Positions 1-5,975 of a stretch of 8,397 bases of DNA are shown here, piece after piece. Within the stretch, counting starts at the first letter, position 1. Every line of letters begins with the position of its first letter. The DNA is from an uncultured Alistipes sp. (GTDB lineage Bacteria; Bacteroidota; Bacteroidia; Bacteroidales; Rikenellaceae): the NCBI GenBank assembly GCA_947174575.1, contig CAMWJM010000043.1, positions 1 through 8,397 of the forward strand. The letters run 5' to 3'. Under the pieces are notes generated by a model. It worked only from the letters and a program-made list of their open reading frames with translations, did no database searches and was not told the origin of the DNA. The translations under genes were made by a program, and so were the position numbers.

Positions 1-47
1 GTGTCGACGAGCACCCCGTCGAGATCGAAAATGCAGCAGGTAATCAT
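1..47 (-). CDS. HAD-family sugar-phosphate mutase, beta-phosphoglucomutase type, N-terminal fragment
   Basis: Only the first 15 codons are in the window, reading MITCCIFDLDGVLVD on the minus strand. FDLDGVLVD is HAD motif I: the first Asp is the nucleophile that is phosphorylated and the second is the general acid/base. The form DLDGVL(V/I)DT is typical of beta-phosphoglucomutases, which convert beta-glucose 1-phosphate to glucose 6-phosphate. The ATG lies one base past the stop of the upstream transporter gene, so the two are almost certainly cotranscribed and probably translationally coupled. In Bacteroidetes an SLC45-like sugar carrier is often followed by beta-phosphoglucomutase and a GH65 maltose or trehalose phosphorylase, which supports the reading. 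The HAD family is certain; the exact substrate is inferred from motif wording and context. The gene continues beyond base 1. Confidence 0.75.
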   Translation of the reverse strand, partial: MITCCIFDLDGVLVD

Positions 48-48
48 A

Positions 49-1344
49 CTATTTTTCTTGAACGAAGAAGACCGATACGGCAGCCAGCGCCATGAAGACG
101 CCGGCCAGGGCGATCATCGCCATCGGATTGCCGTGGAAAAGATGCGTGACGATCACGCCGCCCGCGAGACCGACGACGATCTGCGGCACGGTAATCGTGA
201 AATTGAAGATGCCCATGTAGACGCCCATGCGGCGCGCCTCGACGGCCCGCGAAAGGATCGCATAGGGCATGGCGAGGATGCCGGCCCAGGCGATGCCGAT
301 GCCGACCATGGGGAGCATGAGGGCATATTTGTCGGAAAGGCAGCAGAGGCCCGCGAATCCGGCCGCGCCGAACAGCAGGCAGAGGGCGTAGACGGGTTTG
401 TTGCCCCACCGCGCGGCGATGCCGGCGATGAAGAGCGACGCGATGCAAGCGGGCACGGGATAGGTGCCGTTGAGCACGCCGACCCAGGTCTGCGCCTCGC
501 CCTCGGAGAGCAGCACGCCGCCCGAGGTGGCGACGCCCGTGATGGCGGGTTTGAGGTACGTCCACATGAGGAACAGCGCGGCCCACGAGAAAAACTGCAC
601 GACGCCCAGCTGCAGCATCACTTTCGGGACGTTGCGCATCAACTCCATGAACGAAGGCTTGGCCTGCACCTCGCCGACACTCTCGTCGTTATAGCGGGCG
701 AACTCCTCGGGAGGATACTCCCGGGTCTTGAATGCAGTGACCAGCACCGTGGCGAGCAAAATGGCTCCACCTATATAATAAGACCACGCGATGTGGGCCG
801 AGACCTGGCCGGGAACGACCTCGTCGGAGACGCCGCAACGAGTCAGCACGAGCGGCAGCACGGCACCGACGACGGCGCCGAGGTTGATGAGGAACGTCTG
901 GACGACATAACCCTTAGTCTTCTGCGAATCGTCGAGCATGTCAGCGACCAGCGCGCGGAACGGCTGCATCGTCACGTTGAACGACAAGTCCATGAACAAC
1001 AGAATGAAAGCCCCCATGGCCAGAGGTGCGAAAGCGAGCAGCAGCGGCGCATTGGGCATCAGGGCCAAAGCGAGGGCCGAGACGAGGGCGCCGCCGAGAA
1101 TGAACGGCACGCGCCGCCCGAAGCGAGTCCAGGTGCCGTCGGAAAAGAGGCCGACGATGGGTTGGATGACCAGTCCGGCGATCGGGGCGGCGAGCCAGAA
1201 GTAGCTCAAATGCGAGAGGTCGGCGCCCAACGATTCGAAAATGGTCGACGTATTCGAGTTCTGCAGCGAATAGCCGATCTGGACGCCCAGGAAGCCGAAG
1301 CTGAGGTTCCATATCTGCCAAAAAGACAGTTTCGGTTTTTTCAT
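49..1344 (-). CDS. MFS sugar transporter, SLC45-like (maltose/sucrose type)
   Basis: This 431-residue inner-membrane carrier has about 12 hydrophobic segments. It probably imports a disaccharide such as maltose by cation symport. The N-terminus (KLSFWQIWNLSFGFLGVQIG, residues 5-24) and the loop 2-3 signature SDGTWTRFGRRVPF (residues 68-81) are typical of the bacterial SLC45-like branch. Further family marks are MWTYLKPA near 260-267 and AWAGILAMPYAILS near 352-365. The frame stays open upstream to 1557, but those 71 residues are Arg/Ser-rich and unlike the family. I therefore start at the ATG whose protein begins MKKPKLSFW. No Shine-Dalgarno is visible, as is usual in this phylum. The stop is followed after one base by a beta-phosphoglucomutase-like start, suggesting a maltose or related disaccharide phosphorolysis operon. 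The substrate itself cannot be read from the sequence. Confidence 0.9.
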   Translation of the reverse strand: MKKPKLSFWQIWNLSFGFLGVQIGYSLQNSNTSTIFESLGADLSHLSYFWLAAPIAGLVIQPIVGLFSDGTWTRFGRRVPFILGGALVSALALALMPNAPLLLAFAPLAMGAFILLFMDLSFNVTMQPFRALVADMLDDSQKTKGYVVQTFLINLGAVVGAVLPLVLTRCGVSDEVVPGQVSAHIAWSYYIGGAILLATVLVTAFKTREYPPEEFARYNDESVGEVQAKPSFMELMRNVPKVMLQLGVVQFFSWAALFLMWTYLKPAITGVATSGGVLLSEGEAQTWVGVLNGTYPVPACIASLFIAGIAARWGNKPVYALCLLFGAAGFAGLCCLSDKYALMLPMVGIGIAWAGILAMPYAILSRAVEARRMGVYMGIFNFTITVPQIVVGLAGGVIVTHLFHGNPMAMIALAGVFMALAAVSVFFVQEK

Positions 1345-1415
1345 AAGAGTGACGAGTTCGTAGGTTCGGTCTATAAAATTAAATATAAATATCGGAATTG
1401 CGCACCTCTGCCCCG

Positions 1416-1445
1416 ACGAACGGCACGAACGAACCGACGAACGGT
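1416..1445 (-). promoter_or_regulatory. Possible LytTR operator: 9-bp direct repeats, 12-bp spacer
   Basis: On the minus strand ACCGTTCGT (1445-1437) and GCCGTTCGT (1424-1416) are direct repeats separated by 12 bp, a 21-bp period or two helical turns. The published LytTR site is [TA][AC][CA]GTTN[AG][TG] as direct repeats with 12-13 bp spacers. The first copy matches at 9 of 9 positions and the second at 8 of 9. The shared core extends to 11 bp (CCGACGAACGG on the plus strand at 1413-1423 and 1434-1444), with a weaker third copy at 1455-1465 in the same phase. A LytTR regulator gene lies about 1.6 kb to the right. The sites sit 72-101 bases upstream of the transporter start and next to its AT-rich promoter island. 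Binding is inferred, not shown. Confidence 0.4.
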
Positions 1446-1540
1446 AAAAACCGCCGGACGAACACGCACGCCGATCGCCGCCAACAGTGCGGGCCGAAAA
1501 CGGCGATCCGGCCCCACTTCGATTCGCCGACTGCATTCCG

Positions 1541-1648
1541 GGCTGCTTCCCGGCCATTTTTCCGACGACACCCCAGCCATTCTTCCCAGCTATTTTTCCG
1601 ACTGCTTCCCGTTTGTCTTCCGGCTACTTTTTCGGCTATTTTCAGGCG
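1541..1648. repeat. Degenerate ~36-bp pyrimidine-rich repeat
   Basis: About three diverged units of roughly 36 bp (near 1541-1576, 1577-1612 and 1613-1648) each combine a CTTCC-type stretch, a GGC/AGC step and a T-run followed by C(C)G. The exact 11-mer ATTTTTCCGAC occurs at 1556-1566 and 1592-1602, 36 bp apart, and again at 1692-1702 in the kinase leader. CTGCTTCCCG occurs at 1543-1552 and 1602-1611. There is no coding signal. It may be a decayed tandem duplication. Boundaries are approximate. Confidence 0.45.
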
Positions 1649-1654
1649 CCGAAA

Positions 1655-1686
1655 TTTGGTCGAACCGAAGAAAACGACTATCTTTA
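1655..1686 (+). promoter_or_regulatory. Bacteroidetes-type promoter for the kinase-regulator operon
   Basis: A -33 box TTTG (1655-1658) is followed, after a 20-base spacer, by TATCTTTA (1679-1686). This matches the Bacteroidetes consensus TTTG-N19-21-TAnnTTTG except for the last base. Transcription would start near 1691-1693, giving a leader of about 20 bases before the ATG at 1712. The leader contains the motif ATTTTTCCGAC. Confidence 0.7.
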
Positions 1687-1711
1687 AAGTGATTTTTCCG
1701 ACTCCCGCCGC

Positions 1712-3082
1712 ATGAAACGCTTCACGATAAGCACCCCGACCCTGATCCACCTATTCGCCGCAGCGCACGCCGCCGTGGCGGTGTTGAGCCGCGTGTTCGA
1801 CTATGTGGACGACGTGCCGCTGACCGTGCTCACGCTGTCGATGATCCTCCTGATCGCGATCCGGCGCAGCCTGCGCGTGGAGTTCGTGGCGGCGCTGGCC
1901 CTCATCTGGATCTTCACGGGCTATCTGTTCGGCATCTACGGCGCCCAGTTCATCCAGGGGATCGTGGGCAGCGGCATTCTGGCCCCGGCCATCGCCACGA
2001 CCCTCGTCACCGAGCTGATCGGCTGGCTGACCTATGCTTTCGCCCGCTCGCGCGGCGCGGCGCCCAGCCCCGTACGGTGGACGCCCTCGACCTGGCAGAT
2101 CGTGGAGATCGTGGCGGCGGTGATGGTGCTGCGCATTTTCTACACCCGGCTTTTCAACTCGCCCTATTTCGAGCAGGAGGGCGTATATCCCGAATTCCGA
2201 CGGCTGCTGGAAAACTCGCTGGCCCTGACCACGATGTTCTGCGGCAACGTGATCTTCGTGAACCTGCGCGCCCGCATGCTCCGGCGGCGCGACGTGCGCA
2301 TCGTCGTCACGGCGCTCTTCACGCTGCTCTTCGCACTGCTGCTCACGGCGACGGTCTACTACCGGCTGCCGCAAGGCAACGGCGCAACGATCTCGGCCCG
2401 CGGATTCTACAGACTCTACACGGTGGTGCTGCTGGTCGACATACTGGTCTATGCGGTGCTGCAGTTGGTGGTCTACGTGATCCGCTCGCACCAGGAGCTG
2501 CGTGCCGAACGGGGCAAGAAGCACCAGGCCCAATTCCGCTACGACCGGCTCAAGCAGCAGATCAACCCCCACTTCCTGTTCAACTCGCTCAACATCCTCG
2601 ACTACCTGGTGCAGGAGCACGAAACCGAGCGGGCGAGCGCCTTCATCCGCAAACTGGCCGGCACCTACCGCTACATGCTCAAGAACGAGGACGAACCTCT
2701 GGTGCCACTGTACGAAGAGCTGGAATTCGCCCGCAAATACATCGACCTGCTGCAGGAGCGCTTCACGAGCGGCTTCCATGTGGAGACCGACATCCCGCCG
2801 GAGGCTCTGGGCCGCCACATGGTGCCGTGCAGCCTGCAGCTGCTGATCGAAAATGCGACCAAGCACAACGTGGTGAGTCCCGAACAGCCGTTGCGCGTGC
2901 ATATCCGGGCCGAAGGCGACCGGCTCACGGTGACGAACAACCTGCAGCCCCGTCTCAACGCCCCGGCTTCGACGGGCGTGGGTCTGCGCAACATCCGCCG
3001 ACAATACCTCGACCTCTCGGACAGCCCCGTCGTCGTCGAACAGACCGACACGGAGTTCCGGGTGCAACTGCCTCTGTTATGA
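1712..3082 (+). CDS. LytS/YpdA-type membrane sensor histidine kinase
   Basis: This 456-residue sensor kinase belongs to the His_kinase (LytS-like) family. Residues 1-257 are mostly hydrophobic, with about seven or eight likely membrane segments (near 8-27, 35-51, 56-74, 86-110, 129-147, 170-185, 197-216 and 235-257). I recognise no PAS, GAF or periplasmic binding domain. A short polar linker leads to the kinase core: QFRYDRLKQQINPHFLFNSL (residues 274-293) carries the phosphoacceptor His287. The ATP-binding part has the N box IENATKHN (379-386) and the glycine loop TGVGLRN (421-427), followed by a conserved NIRRQY. All key residues are present, so it should be active. The stop overlaps the regulator start as ATGA, indicating a coupled pair. 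The signal is unknown; the multi-pass N-terminus suggests a membrane or lipophilic cue. Confidence 0.93.
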   Translation: MKRFTISTPTLIHLFAAAHAAVAVLSRVFDYVDDVPLTVLTLSMILLIAIRRSLRVEFVAALALIWIFTGYLFGIYGAQFIQGIVGSGILAPAIATTLVTELIGWLTYAFARSRGAAPSPVRWTPSTWQIVEIVAAVMVLRIFYTRLFNSPYFEQEGVYPEFRRLLENSLALTTMFCGNVIFVNLRARMLRRRDVRIVVTALFTLLFALLLTATVYYRLPQGNGATISARGFYRLYTVVLLVDILVYAVLQLVVYVIRSHQELRAERGKKHQAQFRYDRLKQQINPHFLFNSLNILDYLVQEHETERASAFIRKLAGTYRYMLKNEDEPLVPLYEELEFARKYIDLLQERFTSGFHVETDIPPEALGRHMVPCSLQLLIENATKHNVVSPEQPLRVHIRAEGDRLTVTNNLQPRLNAPASTGVGLRNIRRQYLDLSDSPVVVEQTDTEFRVQLPLL

Positions 3083-3861
3083 AAAGAATCTACAACGTAC
3101 TGATCGTCGAGGACGAAATCCCGGCCCAGACCAACCTGCGGCGGCTGATCGAGAAGCATTTCGACGATCTGCGCATCGTGGGCACGCAAAGCTCGGTGGT
3201 GGGCACCGTGGCCTGGCTCCGCGATCCGGCCAACCGCCCCGACATCGTCTTCATGGACGTGCAGCTCTCCGACGGCATGTGTTTCGACATCTTCGCCCAG
3301 ACTCCGGTGCAGGCCAAAGTGGTCGTCACGACGGCCTACGACAACTATGCGCTCCGGGCGTTCCGCATCAACAGCGTGGATTACCTGCTCAAGCCCATAG
3401 CGCCCGACGAGCTGCAGGCCGCCGTGGAGCGTTGTCGCAAGGCACTGGCCTCGGAGGAGCCGGCACCGTCGCCCGACGCCGACATGCTGCGCGAAATCCT
3501 GGGCCACGCGGGCCGCGACTACAAAAAACGCTTCGCCGTGCGGCTGGGCGACAAGATCACGGTAGTGAATACCGAGCAGGTGGCCTATTTCTATGCCGAG
3601 GACAAATACACCTATCTGGTGACCGTCGAGGGGCGCAAACTGATCCTCGACGCCTCGCTCGACGCGGTGTCGGAGCAGGTCGATCCGCGCCAGTTCTTCC
3701 GCCTGTCGCGCAACTGCACGGTCGCGATCGGCGCCATAGCCGGCATCTCGAAACACCTGAGCAACAGGCTCAAAGTGGCCATAGAACCCAAGCCCGACTT
3801 CGACGTTTTCGTCAGCCGCTCGCGCACCGCCGACTTCATGAACTGGCTGGAGGACAAATAA
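3079..3861 (+). CDS. LytTR-family response regulator
   Basis: This 260-residue cytoplasmic transcription regulator has two domains. The receiver (about 1-120) has the acidic pair Glu11-Asp12, phosphoacceptor Asp60 in IVFMDVQL, Thr84/Thr85 and Lys105 in YLLKPI. A linker of about 25 residues rich in Pro, Glu and Ala leads to a LytTR DNA-binding domain (about 150-258) with typical segments: FAVRLGDKITVV, VAYFYAEDKYTYLVT and FFRLSRNCTVAI. LytTR proteins bind direct repeats spaced two helical turns apart. The ATG overlaps the kinase stop by four bases, so the two form a cognate pair. The frame is open far upstream inside the kinase gene, but this ATG gives the standard receiver N-terminus (MKRIYNVLIVEDE). 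Targets are unknown; the divergent region next to the kinase carries repeats that fit. Confidence 0.94.
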   Translation: MKRIYNVLIVEDEIPAQTNLRRLIEKHFDDLRIVGTQSSVVGTVAWLRDPANRPDIVFMDVQLSDGMCFDIFAQTPVQAKVVVTTAYDNYALRAFRINSVDYLLKPIAPDELQAAVERCRKALASEEPAPSPDADMLREILGHAGRDYKKRFAVRLGDKITVVNTEQVAYFYAEDKYTYLVTVEGRKLILDASLDAVSEQVDPRQFFRLSRNCTVAIGAIAGISKHLSNRLKVAIEPKPDFDVFVSRSRTADFMNWLEDK

Positions 3862-3862
3862 A

Positions 3863-3894
3863 TTTGGCAGTCCGCGCGGGTTGTATTACCTTTG
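3863..3894 (+). promoter_or_regulatory. Consensus Bacteroidetes promoter for the M23-like/dxr/rseP operon
   Basis: TTTG (3863-3866), a 20-base spacer and TACCTTTG (3887-3894) match TTTG-N20-TAnnTTTG at every defined position. The -33 box begins two bases after the regulator's stop codon, so the operon has its own promoter with almost no intergenic room. The expected transcription start is about 3899-3901, leaving a leader of about 35 bases to the ATG at 3934. A TTG at 3892 in the same frame lies inside the promoter and is not a credible start. Confidence 0.85.
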
Positions 3895-3933
3895 CAGGAA
3901 CGAATCTTGCAACCAAACCGATCAGATAAGACG

Positions 3934-4809
3934 ATGAAACCGACGACACTCTGGCAGTCCATAGCGACTCGATGGCACGACATATTCCGCAAACGCCGCA
4001 TCAGCATGCGCGATGCCTCGGACAACCGCGAAGAGTGGCACATGCACCTCTCGCCGGCGAGCATCTTCGCCGGGCTGGTGGCGTTCGTGCTGCTGCTCTT
4101 CATCATCGAACTCTCGCTGATGGCCTACACGCCCGTGCTGGAGTTCCTGCCCGGATACCGCACCCAGGCGGGGCGCGAACGCGAGAGCATCGTGAAGAAC
4201 ATCCTGCGTCTGGACTCGATGGAGCGCATGCTCACCGACATGATGACCTACAACGAGAACATCTCCATGATCCTCGAAGGCAAAATGCCCGTGGTGCGCA
4301 CGCTCGCATCGTCGGACAGCCTGCGCACGCGCAAGATGCTGGTGATGCGCTCGTCCGAAGATTCGCTGCTGCGCGCGCAGATGGAGAGCGACGGCCCCTA
4401 CTCGCTGGCCGGCATCAATGCCCCGCGCACCAACATCCGCCGTACGATGGAGCTGGCGATGCCCATCGAAGGCATCATCACCGACCGGTTCGACATCAAG
4501 CAGGGCAACTTCGGCCTGCGGATCGCGGCAGCGGCGGCGGCCCCCGTGACGGCGATCGACGAAGGAACGGTGGTCATCAGCAACTGGACGCCCGAGACGG
4601 GGTACACCATCGAAGTGCAGCACCCCAACAGCCTGCTCTCGATCTACCGCCACCTCTCGCAGTCGCTGGTGAAAAGAGGGCAGATCATCCGCTCGGGCGA
4701 ATTGATCGGCTACAACGCCGAAGTCAAGGACGGCGAACTCCAGCTCTTCGAATTCGAACTCTGGAACAGCGGCAAACCCGTAGACCCCGAGGGATACATC
4801 GTATTCTGA
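3934..4809 (+). CDS. Membrane-anchored LytM/M23-like protein, probably non-catalytic
   Basis: This is a 291-residue envelope protein. Residues 1-42 are basic and cytoplasmic, one membrane anchor spans about 43-65, a helical segment follows (about 80-150), and a LytM/M23-fold domain covers about 175-291. Fold marks are clear: DEGTVVISNWTPETGYTIEV (209-228), SIYRHLS with His240, a GQIIRSGELIGY stretch, and a C-terminal FELWNSGKPVDPEGYI. The metal-binding positions are altered. HxxxD reads NFGLR (Asn192, Arg196). Where active enzymes have HLHFELW, this protein reads LFEFELW (Leu271, Glu273). It should therefore not bind zinc or cut peptidoglycan as M23 enzymes do. Degenerate LytM proteins such as EnvC and NlpD activate amidases, so a regulatory or scaffold role is a reasonable inference. 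Its stop overlaps the dxr start by one base. Confidence 0.88.
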   Translation: MKPTTLWQSIATRWHDIFRKRRISMRDASDNREEWHMHLSPASIFAGLVAFVLLLFIIELSLMAYTPVLEFLPGYRTQAGRERESIVKNILRLDSMERMLTDMMTYNENISMILEGKMPVVRTLASSDSLRTRKMLVMRSSEDSLLRAQMESDGPYSLAGINAPRTNIRRTMELAMPIEGIITDRFDIKQGNFGLRIAAAAAAPVTAIDEGTVVISNWTPETGYTIEVQHPNSLLSIYRHLSQSLVKRGQIIRSGELIGYNAEVKDGELQLFEFELWNSGKPVDPEGYIVF

Positions 4810-5960
4810 TGAGACAACGCCTCGCCATACTCGGTTCGACCGGCTCGATCGGCGAGCAGACGCTCGACATCGCCCGCGAGAACCCGGAGCGGTTCGAAGT
4901 GCGGGTGCTCACGGCGCATCGCAACTGGCGACGGCTGGCGGCCCAGGCCCGCGAATTCGACGCCGATACGGCCGTGATCGCCGACAAGGAGTGTTACGCG
5001 CCGCTGCGCGACGCGCTGGCCGACACCGACATCAAGGTCTATGCCGGCGACGAGGCCGTGGCCCAGGTGGCCGCCGGCGGCGACACCGATACGGTGGTCA
5101 ACGCGCTGGTGGGCTATGCGGGGCTGGCGCCCACGGTGGCGACCGTCGAAGCGGGCAAGAAGCTGGCGCTGGCCAACAAAGAGTCGCTGGTGGTGGGCGG
5201 CGAGACGGTGATGCGGCTGGCGGCCGAGCACCGGGCACCGATCCTGCCGGTGGATTCGGAGCATTCGGCCGTCTTCCAATGTCTGCTGGGCGAGCAGGCG
5301 CCCGTTCGCCGGGTGATCCTCACCTGCAGCGGAGGAGCGTTCCGCGACTTCACGCCCGAGCAGCTGGCCACGGCGACCGTCGAACAGGCGCTGCGCCACC
5401 CCCAATGGCACATGGGCGCCAAAATCACGATCGACTCGTCGACGCTGGTCAACAAGGGATTCGAGGTGATCGAAGCCCGCTGGCTCTTCGGCATGCCGGC
5501 CGAAAAAATCGCCGTGTTGCTGCATCCGCAGTCGATCGTACACTCGATGGTCGAATTCGAAGACGGCGCGATCAAGGCCCAGCTGGGCACGCCCGACATG
5601 CGTCTGCCGATCAGCTTCGCGCTGATGTTCCCCCTGCGTGCCGAGCGGCCCGACGAACGGTTCGACTTCCTGGCCCACCCCACCCTCACCTTCGCTGAAG
5701 TCGACCGCACGAAATATCCCGCTCTGGACATCGCCTACGACTGTCTGCGGCGCGGCGGCACGGCCGCCTGCACGATGAACGGCGCCAACGAGGTGGCCGT
5801 GGCGGCGTTTCTGGCCGGCTCCTGCCACTGGCTCGACATCGTACGGGCCATCGAACACGCCCTCGGCCACGCGACATTCGTCGCCCGGCCGTCGCTCGAC
5901 GACTATGCCCGAGCCAATGCCGAAGCCCGGCGGCTGGCGGCCGAATTTTTGCAATCGTAA
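4809..5960 (+). CDS. dxr: 1-deoxy-D-xylulose 5-phosphate reductoisomerase
   Basis: This cytoplasmic enzyme of the MEP pathway converts 1-deoxyxylulose 5-phosphate to 2-C-methylerythritol 4-phosphate with NADPH and a divalent metal, the committed step to isopentenyl diphosphate. It has 383 residues, close to the family's usual 390-400. The NADPH loop is GSTGSIG (9-15). The metal site is Asp149 and Glu151 in PVDSEHSA, with Glu219 in NKGFEVIEA. Other signatures are LANKESLV (121-128), SGGAFR (174-179), GAKITIDSST (203-212) and HPQSIVHSM (239-247), all intact. The ATG shares a base with the upstream stop (TGATG arrangement), so translation is probably coupled to the M23-like gene. rseP follows after 15 bases. 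Isoprenoid supply feeds undecaprenyl carrier synthesis, which fits the envelope context. Confidence 0.97.
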   Translation: MRQRLAILGSTGSIGEQTLDIARENPERFEVRVLTAHRNWRRLAAQAREFDADTAVIADKECYAPLRDALADTDIKVYAGDEAVAQVAAGGDTDTVVNALVGYAGLAPTVATVEAGKKLALANKESLVVGGETVMRLAAEHRAPILPVDSEHSAVFQCLLGEQAPVRRVILTCSGGAFRDFTPEQLATATVEQALRHPQWHMGAKITIDSSTLVNKGFEVIEARWLFGMPAEKIAVLLHPQSIVHSMVEFEDGAIKAQLGTPDMRLPISFALMFPLRAERPDERFDFLAHPTLTFAEVDRTKYPALDIAYDCLRRGGTAACTMNGANEVAVAAFLAGSCHWLDIVRAIEHALGHATFVARPSLDDYARANAEARRLAAEFLQS

Positions 5961-5975
5961 CGTATTTTTCCGCTC

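Larger units (their letters stand above)
1345..1711. other. Divergent intergenic region with promoters, repeats and hairpins
   Basis: This is a 367-base gap between the divergent transporter and kinase genes. Open frames cross it, but none gives a protein-like sequence. From left to right it holds an AT-rich island (1371-1392), a likely place for the leftward transporter promoter: minus-strand TATATTTA (1387-1380) and TAATTTTA (1381-1374) both resemble the -7 box, without a clear TTTG upstream. Next come the LytTR-like direct repeats (1416-1445). Two overlapping, mutually exclusive hairpins follow: 1471-1480 pairs with 1501-1510 (9 of 10 bases), and GGGCCG 1491-1496 pairs with CGGCCC 1509-1514. 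Then comes a degenerate pyrimidine-rich repeat (about 1541-1648). Last is the kinase promoter (1655-1686). Confidence 0.7.

Noticed and set aside
1491..1514. GGGCCG/CGGCCC hairpin as a terminator
   Set aside because: No T-run follows on either strand, and no gene ends towards it.
1345..1557. A 71-residue N-terminal extension of the transporter
   Set aside because: The extension is Arg/Ser-rich, crosses the promoter and repeat region, and lacks family similarity. The ATG at 1344 gives the standard N-terminus.
1..1692. A long plus-strand open frame (563 codons) opposite the transporter gene
   Set aside because: Its product is rich in His, Arg, Glu and Asp with no domain sense, and the opposite strand encodes a clear MFS protein. 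Such shadow frames are expected in GC-rich coding DNA.
3892..3933. A TTG start adding 14 residues to the LytM-like protein
   Set aside because: The TTG lies inside the -7 promoter box, upstream of the expected transcription start.
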